This document shows, in pieces, positions 54,149 to 63,100 of a stretch of 64,000 nucleotides of DNA. A program made the position numbers and the translations under genes. Position 1 is the stretch's first letter, and every line of letters starts with the position of its first letter. The notes below the pieces were generated by a model. It searched no databases. It saw nothing but the letters and a program-made list of their open reading frames with translations, and had not been told where the DNA came from. Source of the DNA: Nocardia goodfellowii (lineage in GTDB: Bacteria > Actinomycetota > Actinomycetes > Mycobacteriales > Mycobacteriaceae); NCBI RefSeq assembly GCF_017875645.1, contig NZ_JAGGMR010000001.1, positions 4,774,001 to 4,838,000 on the forward strand, in the 5' to 3' direction.

Positions 54149-57100
54149 ATGAACTCTAGGAACCCGCGCCGCGAGCCGATCGCGGTCATCGGTGCCAGTA
54201 CCCTCATGCCAGGATCGACCGACGCGGAGGGCTTCTGGCGCACCATAGTCAACGGCGACGATCTGATCCGAGAAGTGCCGCAGGGCCATTGGCTGCTGTC
54301 CGACTATTACGATCCCGATCCTACTGCGGTTGATCGCACCTATGGACGGCGCGGCGCCTTCCTGGACCCCGTGCCCTTCGATCCGGTCGCGCACGGCCTG
54401 TTACCCAACACGTTACGGTCCACCGACACCGCACAGCTGCTGACCATGGTGGTTGCCGAGCGGCTCCTCGCCGATATCGGGGTGAGCCCCGGCGAACGAG
54501 CGACCGTTGATCGTGAGCGGATCAGCGTGATCCTCGGTTCCGGCCCGTTGGAGCTGGCGTCCACGATGTCCAACCGCATGCAGCGGCCGGTGTGGACCAA
54601 GGCATTGCGCGAACATGGACTACCGGAGTCCGAGGTGGCACAGATCTGCGATCGCATCGCCGCGCACTATGTTCCGTGGCAGGAGGCAACGTTTCCCGGC
54701 CTGCTCAGCAATGTCCTGGCCGGACGCGTCGCCAACCGGTTCGATCTGCACGGTTCCAATTTCACCGCGGATGCCGCGTGCGCGGCGTCGCTGGCCGCCT
54801 TGTCCACCGCGATCAACGAATTGACGGTGGGACAAGCTGATTTGGCGATCACCGGTGGCGTAGACACGCTCAACGACATTCTCATGTACACCTGCATGAG
54901 TAAGACGCCGGCACTGTCGAGAACAGGCGATTGCCGCCCCTTCGCCGATGACGCGGACGGCACCATCATCGGTGAAGGTGTGGTGATGTTCGCGCTGAAA
55001 CGACTCAGCGACGCCGAACGCGACGCCGATCGTATCTACGCGGTGATCACGGGCGTGGGATCGGCATCGGACGGGCGCTCACCCGGCATCTACGCGCCGG
55101 TGCCGGACGGACAGTTGCGCGCCCTGCGTCGCGCCTACGAGGACGCCGGATACGACCCCGCCACGGTGGAACTCGTCGAAGCCCACGGCACCGCCACACC
55201 GGCCGGAGATGCCGCCGAAATGGCCGCATTGCGCGAGTTGTTCGACCGTTCGGGCCGCGGCGGTGGACGCTGGTGCGCACTGGGATCTGTCAAGTCGCAG
55301 GTAGGACACACCAAAGCTACGGCTGGTGCGGCCGGACTGTTCAAAATCGTCATGGCTCTACACCACAGAGTGCTGCCCCCGACGATCAAGGTGAACCAAC
55401 CGCATCCGGATTTAAACCGCGAAGACGGCGCCTTGTATCTCAACACTGTCGCGCGGCCGTGGATCCGCGCCTCGACGCATCCGCGACGCGGCTCGGTATC
55501 GAGTTTCGGTTTCGGCGGTAGCAACTTTCATATCACCGCGCAGGAGTATATTCCCAAAAGGGCTGGGCGGCATGGGGTTTCGTTGCGGGCCGCGCCCACC
55601 GAGTTGATTCTGCTCAGCGGCGATTCCCCCGTCGAACTCGCAGGCAAGTGTCGCGAGATGGCGGCCGGTGCGTCCGGGCTGACGACTCTCGCGCGCGATT
55701 CGCAAGAGTCGTTCGACGCGTCCGGGCGGGCGCGACTGGCTGTCGTGGCTTCGGACAGGGACGACCTGGGCGCCAAGCTGTCAGCGGCTGCTGATCGTTT
55801 CGATACCGCCCCTGAGGAGCCCTTCAGTTTGCCGGACTCCACGCACTACCGGTGCGGGGCGGCCGAGCCGGGGCGTATCGGGCTCCTCTTTCCAGGGCAG
55901 GGCAGCCAGTATGTCGGCATGGGCGCCGACCTGGCCGTCCACTACCCGCAAGCGCGAGATGTCTGGGATCGCGCTGCCGATATCGCTTTCGGACCGGACC
56001 GGCTACACGAGGTGGTTTTCCCCGTCCCGGTGTTCACCGATACCGACCGGGCAGCCCAAGCGGCCCGGCTGACAGCAACCGAGATGACACAGCCGGCGAT
56101 CGCCGCTCACAGCATGGCGTTACTCGCGATCCTGAATTGTCTGCGGCTGCAATATGATTGCGTCGCAGGACACAGCCTCGGTGAGCTCCCCGCGCTCTTC
56201 GCGGCCGGCTGTCTGGACGCGACCGCGTTACTCCGGCTGACGCGCAAGCGCGGCGAACTGATGAAGGCCGCGGCCGGTGATGCGGGTGCCTCGGGCGGGA
56301 TGCTCGCCGTCAACGGTTCCTGGGCGCAAGTCAGCGCAGTCGTGGAGGCGACCGGCCGTGACGACCTCTGGGTGGTCAACAACAACTCGCCCCAACAGGT
56401 TGTGGTGGCAGGCGCTCGGGAGCCGCTCGCGAAACTACAAGAGCATTTCGCCGGCAGGCGGGTCAACACTCATCTGCTCCCGGTGTCCGGCGCTTTCCAT
56501 ACCCCGCTCGTCGCTGCCGCTGCCGAGCCTTTGCGAGCATTCGCGCAGGATCTCGGCGTGAGTGCCCCTGTACTCGATGTTTACGGAAATACCGACGCCA
56601 CACCATATCCGCGTGAGCCGGCCGCGATCGCACATCGGATCGCCTCGCAGCTGGTCTCACCCGTCCGGTTCGCCGAGCAGATCGACGCGATGTACCACCG
56701 CGGCGTCCGAATTTTCATCGAGGTGGGACCGGGCGCGGTATTGACCGGCTTGGTCGGCGCGAACCTCCGCGAACGGCCCCACGTGGCGGTGGCGCTCGAC
56801 CGGGCGCGCCGACACGGCGTGACGACGCTGCAGGAGAGTCTGGCGGTCCTGTCGGTTCATGGCATTCCGCTGGATCTCGGTGCTCTCTGGACCCATTACG
56901 CCCGGCCGATCGACGATGCCAGGCTCAAATCGCCTGCGACCGTGATGATTTGCGGCGCGAATTACGGCAAGCCTTATCCGCCCCCGAACGGCTCCGTCGA
57001 TCTACCGAAGCCGAATCCCGAAAGGCATTCAGTCATGGACCAGGACCCGAAAGCCGCCCGATCCGGACCGAGCACTCCGCCACCGATCCCGCAAACCGGT

Positions 57101-57859
57101 CCGGACGACGCACGGCTGCGCACCCTGTTGGAGATTCAACGGCACACAGCCGAAGTTCAGGCGGCATACCAGCAGGCCATGGCGCAAAGCCAGCTCGCCT
57201 TCCTCGCCACCGCCGGCGCATCGCTGCGTGGTTTGGAGTCCAACGGCCATCACCCCGATGGCGCCGGCGTCATCGCGCTCGGCGCACCTCCCAGCTTCGA
57301 ATGGGGCAACGGCCACCAAACTGCTTCTGCCGGTGCGAAAGTGAGCGAACACGCTTTCGCCGAGCCGATGCAACGAGCACCGGAGAGTCCGATCGCAGTC
57401 CCCACGGTTCCTCCCACTTCGCCCCCGCCACCATCCGCTTCGTCCGCGCCGGAGCCTGCCGCCGTGCCGCCGCAGCCGGATCCCTGGGCACAACAGCCCG
57501 CCGCGACAGCTTCAGCGGTGGCACCGCCACCACCGACGTGGAGTTCGGAAGTCGAGCAAGCCGTGCCCGGCACGGCGCCCGCACCTACCCATGAGCTGGC
57601 CGATCTAGTGGTGGAGGTAATCGCTGAGCGCACCGGCTATCCCACTGAAATCCTCACGCCGGATATGCAACTCGGAGCGGACCTGGGCATCGACTCGATC
57701 AAGCGAGTCGAAATCTTCGCTGCGATCCGTTCCAGCGCCGCGGACATACCCGACCTCGACACGACGCAGCTGGCGCAGTTGCAGACGGTCGGGGAGGTGA
57801 TCGAAGGGCTGAGCGCGGCCGCCGCCGGAACCGGTGTCGGCCAGAAGCCACCGTTTTGA
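54149..57859 (+). CDS. PUFA-synthase-type polyketide synthase subunit, KS-AT-ACP
   Basis: A 1236-residue multidomain protein resembling the first part of PfaA. The ketosynthase spans residues 10-460 with Cys211 (DAACAASL), His346 (EAHGTATP) and KSQVGHTKA. The acyltransferase spans about 570-880, with LLFPGQGSQYVGMGADL and Ser676 in GHSLGELPAL, most likely selecting malonyl-CoA. After a Pro/Ala-rich linker there is a single ACP with Ser1183 in DLGIDSIKRVEIF, the PfaA type; PUFA synthases usually have several tandem ACPs. KR and DH are encoded in the next frame. Start 54149 has an upstream AGGCAGGGA; an ATG at 54119 coupled to pfaD is the alternative. Confidence 0.9.
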   Translation: MNSRNPRREPIAVIGASTLMPGSTDAEGFWRTIVNGDDLIREVPQGHWLLSDYYDPDPTAVDRTYGRRGAFLDPVPFDPVAHGLLPNTLRSTDTAQLLTMVVAERLLADIGVSPGERATVDRERISVILGSGPLELASTMSNRMQRPVWTKALREHGLPESEVAQICDRIAAHYVPWQEATFPGLLSNVLAGRVANRFDLHGSNFTADAACAASLAALSTAINELTVGQADLAITGGVDTLNDILMYTCMSKTPALSRTGDCRPFADDADGTIIGEGVVMFALKRLSDAERDADRIYAVITGVGSASDGRSPGIYAPVPDGQLRALRRAYEDAGYDPATVELVEAHGTATPAGDAAEMAALRELFDRSGRGGGRWCALGSVKSQVGHTKATAGAAGLFKIVMALHHRVLPPTIKVNQPHPDLNREDGALYLNTVARPWIRASTHPRRGSVSSFGFGGSNFHITAQEYIPKRAGRHGVSLRAAPTELILLSGDSPVELAGKCREMAAGASGLTTLARDSQESFDASGRARLAVVASDRDDLGAKLSAAADRFDTAPEEPFSLPDSTHYRCGAAEPGRIGLLFPGQGSQYVGMGADLAVHYPQARDVWDRAADIAFGPDRLHEVVFPVPVFTDTDRAAQAARLTATEMTQPAIAAHSMALLAILNCLRLQYDCVAGHSLGELPALFAAGCLDATALLRLTRKRGELMKAAAGDAGASGGMLAVNGSWAQVSAVVEATGRDDLWVVNNNSPQQVVVAGAREPLAKLQEHFAGRRVNTHLLPVSGAFHTPLVAAAAEPLRAFAQDLGVSAPVLDVYGNTDATPYPREPAAIAHRIASQLVSPVRFAEQIDAMYHRGVRIFIEVGPGAVLTGLVGANLRERPHVAVALDRARRHGVTTLQESLAVLSVHGIPLDLGALWTHYARPIDDARLKSPATVMICGANYGKPYPPPNGSVDLPKPNPERHSVMDQDPKAARSGPSTPPPIPQTGPDDARLRTLLEIQRHTAEVQAAYQQAMAQSQLAFLATAGASLRGLESNGHHPDGAGVIALGAPPSFEWGNGHQTASAGAKVSEHAFAEPMQRAPESPIAVPTVPPTSPPPPSASSAPEPAAVPPQPDPWAQQPAATASAVAPPPPTWSSEVEQAVPGTAPAPTHELADLVVEVIAERTGYPTEILTPDMQLGADLGIDSIKRVEIFAAIRSSAADIPDLDTTQLAQLQTVGEVIEGLSAAAAGTGVGQKPPF

Positions 57860-60158
57860 TCACGATCCCGCGGTAGTTCACCGGTACCTCGTCCGGGAGA
57901 TCATCGCGCCGACACTCGGATTGCGATCGGCATGTCTCGGCGCCGGACCGATCATGATCACCGACGGAGGCGGCGACATCGCACAGCGGCTCGCCGGATT
58001 TCTGATCCGACACGGTGTCCGGGCAGAGGTGGTCGACGATGTGCCCGCCGGTGCGAGAGCCGTGGTTTTCCTGGGCGGATTACGCGACATCGACTCGCCG
58101 CTGGATGCGATCGCGATCAACCGCGAGGCGTTCAGCGCCGCCAAAGCATTCGCCGCCAGCGATGACGCCGCCGCCGGCCTGTTCGTTACGGTGCAGGACA
58201 CCGGCGCGGACTTCGGTCGCAGCGGTCGCCAGGGCGTTCGTGCGTGGTCGGGGGGACTGGCGGGGCTCGCCCGCACTGTCGCGCGGGAGTGGCCCGAGGT
58301 CGCGGTCAAGGCGATCGACTGTGAACGGGGAGATCGCACCGCCGAGGAGCTGGCGGAGGTGCTCGGGCGTGAACTGCTGCTCGGCGGTGCCGCGCTGGAT
58401 GTCGGCTTGCACGCCAACGGTATTCGCACCACACTCACCACTCAGCCCGCACCGCCGCTACCTGCTGCTGACCGCAGCCGCCTGGGCATCGGCACGGAAT
58501 CGGTGCTCGTGGTCACCGGCGGTGGCAGGGGCATCACCGCCGAATGCTGCCTCGCGCTCGCGCGTCTCGCGCGGCCCCGGCTGGTGCTGCTAGGCCGCTC
58601 GCCGTTGACGCCCGAGCCCGAGCTCGCCACGACAGCACACGATCAGCCGGCTCTTGTCCAAGCCATTCTGAATGAGGCCCGACGCCGAGGCGAGCCCGCA
58701 CCCGGACCGGCCACGGCACGTGCTCACGCTCGGAGCATCCTGGCCGGCCGCGAATTGCGGCGCACGCTCGCCGCGCTTGCTGAAGCCGGGGCGCCGACAC
58801 AGTATCTGTCCCTGGATGTCCGCGACAGCGCGGCGCTCGACTCGGCGCTCGCCGCCGTACGAGCGCGGTGGGGCAAAATCACCGGGATCGTGCACGGCGC
58901 CGGCGTCGTGGTGGACAAGGTGATCGCGGACAAGTCCACCGAAGACTTCGGCGCGGTCTTCGATACCAAGGTGGTCGGGCTACGCGCGCTGCTTGCCGCT
59001 ACTGCCGATGATCCGATCGACCTGATGTGTGTGTTCGGTTCGGTCGCCGGGCAGTACGGCAACGCCGGTCAAAGTGACTACGCCATGGCCAATGAGGTGC
59101 TCAGCCAGGTCGTCGCCGTGGAGAAGGCGCGGCGACCGGGGCTGCGCGCACATGCCGTGTGCTGGGGTCCATGGGCCGGTGGAATGGTGGGTGCCGACCT
59201 CGCCGCCCATATGCGAGCCAGGGGCGTCGTACTGATCCCGCCCGCGGCCGGGGCGTCGGCGTTGCTGACCGAAATAGCGCAGGGCGGCAGTGATGAGCGT
59301 GTGGTCATCTGCGCCGGGGATGACTTCGGCCGGTTGACAACACAGCCTGCGAGGAAGTTGGTCTGGCAGGTCGTGCTGAGTTCGCGCACGCACCCGGAAC
59401 TCTGGGACCACCAGATCGAAGGAACCCCGATCGTTCCCGTCGTGTCGGCTCTGGAGTGGTTCACGGCTGTCGGCGCGGATCGTTTTCCCGACCGGGATCA
59501 GCTCACGTTGCGCAATCTGCAAGTGCTGCGGACCCTTGCCTTGCCCGACTTCGCCGAGCACACCCAGGACCTGCGGATCACTATGTGCCCGGGTGAGCAG
59601 CCGGACTCACCGGCCGCCGTAGAAGTCGCCGGTATGGATGGCCGCCCCCGATATCGCGCGATTCTCGAGGCACGCACCTCCGGCGCTGTACCGCGATGGC
59701 GAACGCCTGATTTCACCGGCTCCGGACCTACGCCGCTCTACGACGGCGAGCTGCTGTTCCACGGGCCTCGCTTCCAATCTTTATGTGCCGTAGAGGGAAT
59801 CGGTCCTCAGGGAGCGGCTGCCGCCGTGACCCGCGCCACCGCATTGGGCTGGAGTGATGAGCAACGTTCGATCGATCCCGCCGCACTGGACGGCGCGCTA
59901 CAACTCGCGGTGCTCTGGGCAGCAGACACGGTCGGCTTCGCCACGCTGCCGATGAGCGTCGATCGCGTCCATGTCTATCGACAGGGGCAACCTCAGGTGC
60001 CCGCACGGTGCATCGTGCGGGCGGGCGCCATTGGTCGAGATCACGCTACGTGCGACGCCGCGCTCGTCGACTCCAGCGGATCGGCCTACGTCGAACTTCT
60101 CGGTATCTCCCTGATCCGCCGACCCGAGCGGACAAATCCTGCCCGATTCCAGAGGTGA
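57834..60158 (+). CDS. PUFA-synthase-type polyketide synthase subunit, KR-DH
   Basis: A 774-residue protein. Residues 1-215 are the catalytically empty half of a ketoreductase. The active KR has the NADPH site VVTGGGRGITAECC near 225 and Tyr416 in NAGQSDYAMANE. From about 510 a hot-dog dehydratase follows, with His526 in HQIEGTPIVP, LLFHGPRFQSL and LDGALQLA. The domain order continues that of PfaA, but the frame is separate: it begins with a GTG 26 nt before the KS-AT-ACP stop. It may be a natural gene split, a one-base mutation, or a recoded fusion. Confidence 0.85.
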   Translation: MSARSHRFDHDPAVVHRYLVREIIAPTLGLRSACLGAGPIMITDGGGDIAQRLAGFLIRHGVRAEVVDDVPAGARAVVFLGGLRDIDSPLDAIAINREAFSAAKAFAASDDAAAGLFVTVQDTGADFGRSGRQGVRAWSGGLAGLARTVAREWPEVAVKAIDCERGDRTAEELAEVLGRELLLGGAALDVGLHANGIRTTLTTQPAPPLPAADRSRLGIGTESVLVVTGGGRGITAECCLALARLARPRLVLLGRSPLTPEPELATTAHDQPALVQAILNEARRRGEPAPGPATARAHARSILAGRELRRTLAALAEAGAPTQYLSLDVRDSAALDSALAAVRARWGKITGIVHGAGVVVDKVIADKSTEDFGAVFDTKVVGLRALLAATADDPIDLMCVFGSVAGQYGNAGQSDYAMANEVLSQVVAVEKARRPGLRAHAVCWGPWAGGMVGADLAAHMRARGVVLIPPAAGASALLTEIAQGGSDERVVICAGDDFGRLTTQPARKLVWQVVLSSRTHPELWDHQIEGTPIVPVVSALEWFTAVGADRFPDRDQLTLRNLQVLRTLALPDFAEHTQDLRITMCPGEQPDSPAAVEVAGMDGRPRYRAILEARTSGAVPRWRTPDFTGSGPTPLYDGELLFHGPRFQSLCAVEGIGPQGAAAAVTRATALGWSDEQRSIDPAALDGALQLAVLWAADTVGFATLPMSVDRVHVYRQGQPQVPARCIVRAGAIGRDHATCDAALVDSSGSAYVELLGISLIRRPERTNPARFQR

Positions 60159-60162
60159 CACC

Positions 60163-63100
60163 GTGCCATTTCCCCCGATCGCGATCGTCGGAACAGGCTG
60201 CGTGCTCCCCGGGGCTATGGACCCGGACGAACTGTGGCGCAACATCAGTGCCGGTCGGGTCAGCATCGGTGCACCGCCACCGGGCCGGGGGACCGCCGAT
60301 CCGGGCCTGCTGCTGCCTGGTCCACTCTCGAACGGGGCGTCTGGTCGCCACTGCCTCGGCGGATACATCGATGGCTTCGACAGCATCTTCGATCCGCTCG
60401 GCTTTCGTATCGAGGGCGACCGGATCAGCGGTCTCGATCCGCTGGTGCGATGGGGTATGCATTGCGGTCGGGAGGCTCTTCGCCAAGCCGGCCGATGGGA
60501 TCCACCGCCCACCCGCACCGGATTGATCCTGGGCAACCTGGGTTTTCCCTCTCGCGGATTCGGGCGCTTCGCGGAGCATCACTGGCGGACCGGTGCCGAA
60601 GGATATGCCGGCCCCGATCACGGTGGACCGGATCCTCGCAACCGATTCCCGCTGGGGTTAACCGCGCATCTGATAGCCGATGCGCTCGGATTGGACCTGG
60701 GCGCATTCGCTTTGGACGCGGCATGCGCGTCGTCCCTCTATGCCGTCAAGCTGGCCGCGGACCGCCTGCACGACGGCTCGGCCGATCTGATGCTCGCCGC
60801 CGCCGTCAACGGTGTCGACGAGCTGTTTCTACAAGCCGGGTTTCGCGCATTGAACGCGTTGAGTCCCACAGGTCGCAGCAGACCGTTCCACCGCGACGCC
60901 GACGGGTTGGTGCCGGCCGAGGGAGCGGCCTGCGTCGCGTTGATGCGGCTCGAGGACGCGGCGAAATCCGCCGCCCCTGTGCTCGGTGTGATCCGAGGGA
61001 TCGGATTGTCCAACGACGGACGTAACGAGGGCTTTCTCGTGCCCGCCCAGCACGGTCAAGAACTGGCTATGCGCAGGGCTTACCGATCCGCGTCGCTGCG
61101 ACCTTCGACGATCTCGCTGGTCGAATGCCACGCCACCGGAACACCTGTGGGAGACGCGGTGGAAGTCCGCAGCCTCGCGGAGATATTCACCGAAGTCGGG
61201 CATGATCTGCCGATCGGATCCATCAAAGCCAATCTGGGTCATTCGTTGACCGTTGCCGGAATGGCGGGACTGCTGAAGGTGCTCGCGGCGATCGGCAGCG
61301 AAACGCTGCCCGCGACTGTCGATGCGGAACCGGCCATCGCGGACCTGTCCGGTACCCCGTTGCGCTTGCTCACCGAAAATATGCCGTGGACCGGTCGGCG
61401 CAGGGCGGCAGTCAGCACATTCGGCTTCGGAGGTAACAATGCCCATTTGATCGTGGAGGCCTACGACGCGCGCCTGATCCGTGCACCGCGCCGCCTCCCG
61501 CCCCCGCCGATACCCGAAGCGGTGGCCATTGTGGCGATGGGCGCCCGGGTCGGTACCGGAACCAGCGTGCGCGACCTCGCCGAAGCCGTGCTGTGCGGGA
61601 AAGTCGATCACGGGCCGAGTCGAGCCGTCGATGTCGACCTCGAAGGCCTGCGGTTCCCGCCGAAGGATCTGCGCGAGACGCTCCCGCAGCAGGTGATGAT
61701 GATGGAGGCGGCGCGAGAAGCCGTTGCGAGCCGGCAGCTTCCGGCCGATCGCACGATGGTGTTGATCGGGATGGGCATCGACGCGGAGATCGCGCGATAT
61801 TGTGCCCGAGCCAGACTCACGGCCGCCGGAGATTCCGCACGCGACTCCATCGGTGGTCCGCTCACGCCGGCGGGCGGCGTCGGCTGCATGGCGAATATCA
61901 CCGCCAACCGGCTCAACTGGTTGTTGAACTTGACGGCCCCCGGGTTCGCTGTCTTCGCCGAGGAATCCTCCGGCCTCATCGCCCTCTCGCTGGGCAGCCG
62001 CGCAGTGGCCTGCGGCGAAGTCGACTACGCCCTTGTCGGTGCGGTCGATCTGTCCTGCGAACCGATACATCGCCAGGCGCTTCGCGAGTTGGGCCGCGGC
62101 GACGATCCGGGCGACGCCGCCGTCGCGTTGCTCTTGCGGCGGCACTCCGATGCGATCGCCGACGGCGACGAGGTGATCGCGCTGCTCGACCCGGAGGATC
62201 ACCCATCCGCCCAAGCAGTGCCGGGGCTGCGCATCGGCGAGCACCGAGGATCGGATGACAGCACGCCCGCCGCGTTCGATCCTGCCGATTTGTTCGGCAA
62301 CGCACACGCTGCTCAGGCGATGGTGTATGTCGCCGTCGCCGCACTGGCCCTACGACACCGAACCGTTCCCACAGCGGGAGCCCTGGCTGACCCATTACTC
62401 GGCGAACCCCGTGCCGTGGTTGACATTCACCCGCTCGGAGCCCGGCCCACCGCGGTGACCCTCCGGTCCGCGGCTCCCGCACCTGGGCTACGTCCCGTGC
62501 CCCGGCTCCGTCTGTACTCCGGACAGAATCGCCGGGACATCGCCGCCGCTGTCGCATCGGACCGCGAATCCGGTGACGGGCCCGCACGTCTGGCTCTCGT
62601 GGATGACGGCACCCAGTCCTGGACCGCACTGCGCGACGCGACCATACGCTGGGCATCCGGCACCGGACCGCGTCCGCCCGGCAGTGCCTTCCGTGACGGC
62701 CCCCTTACGGGCGAGGTCGCCTTCGTCTACCCCAACGGGGCTGCGGCGTACCCGAAGATGGGGCACCACCTGATGTTGGCACTGCCCGACCTCATCGATG
62801 CTCTGCGCCGCAAGTGCGGTTCGATCGAGCAAACACTCGGGTGGGCCTACGCCGACCCGCCGGTGCCGAGGCACGGCTTGGATCAGAACTGCGCCGCAAG
62901 CCTGCTGGCCACCCTGCACACCACCATAATCCGCGACATCCTGGAAATCTCGCCCGCGGCAGCGCTGGGCTATTCCTCCGGTGAGAGCAGTGCCCTTGTC
63001 GCGCTGGATGTTTGGCGGGACATACCAGGCTTCGTCTCTCGCCTCTACGAGTCAAACCTGTTCACCCGGGAGGTATCGGGTGAACAGCGCATGATTCGCG

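Noticed and set aside
60829..62307. 492-codon open frame on the minus strand
   Set aside because: Antisense to the KS and CLF domains of the PUFA-type subunit.
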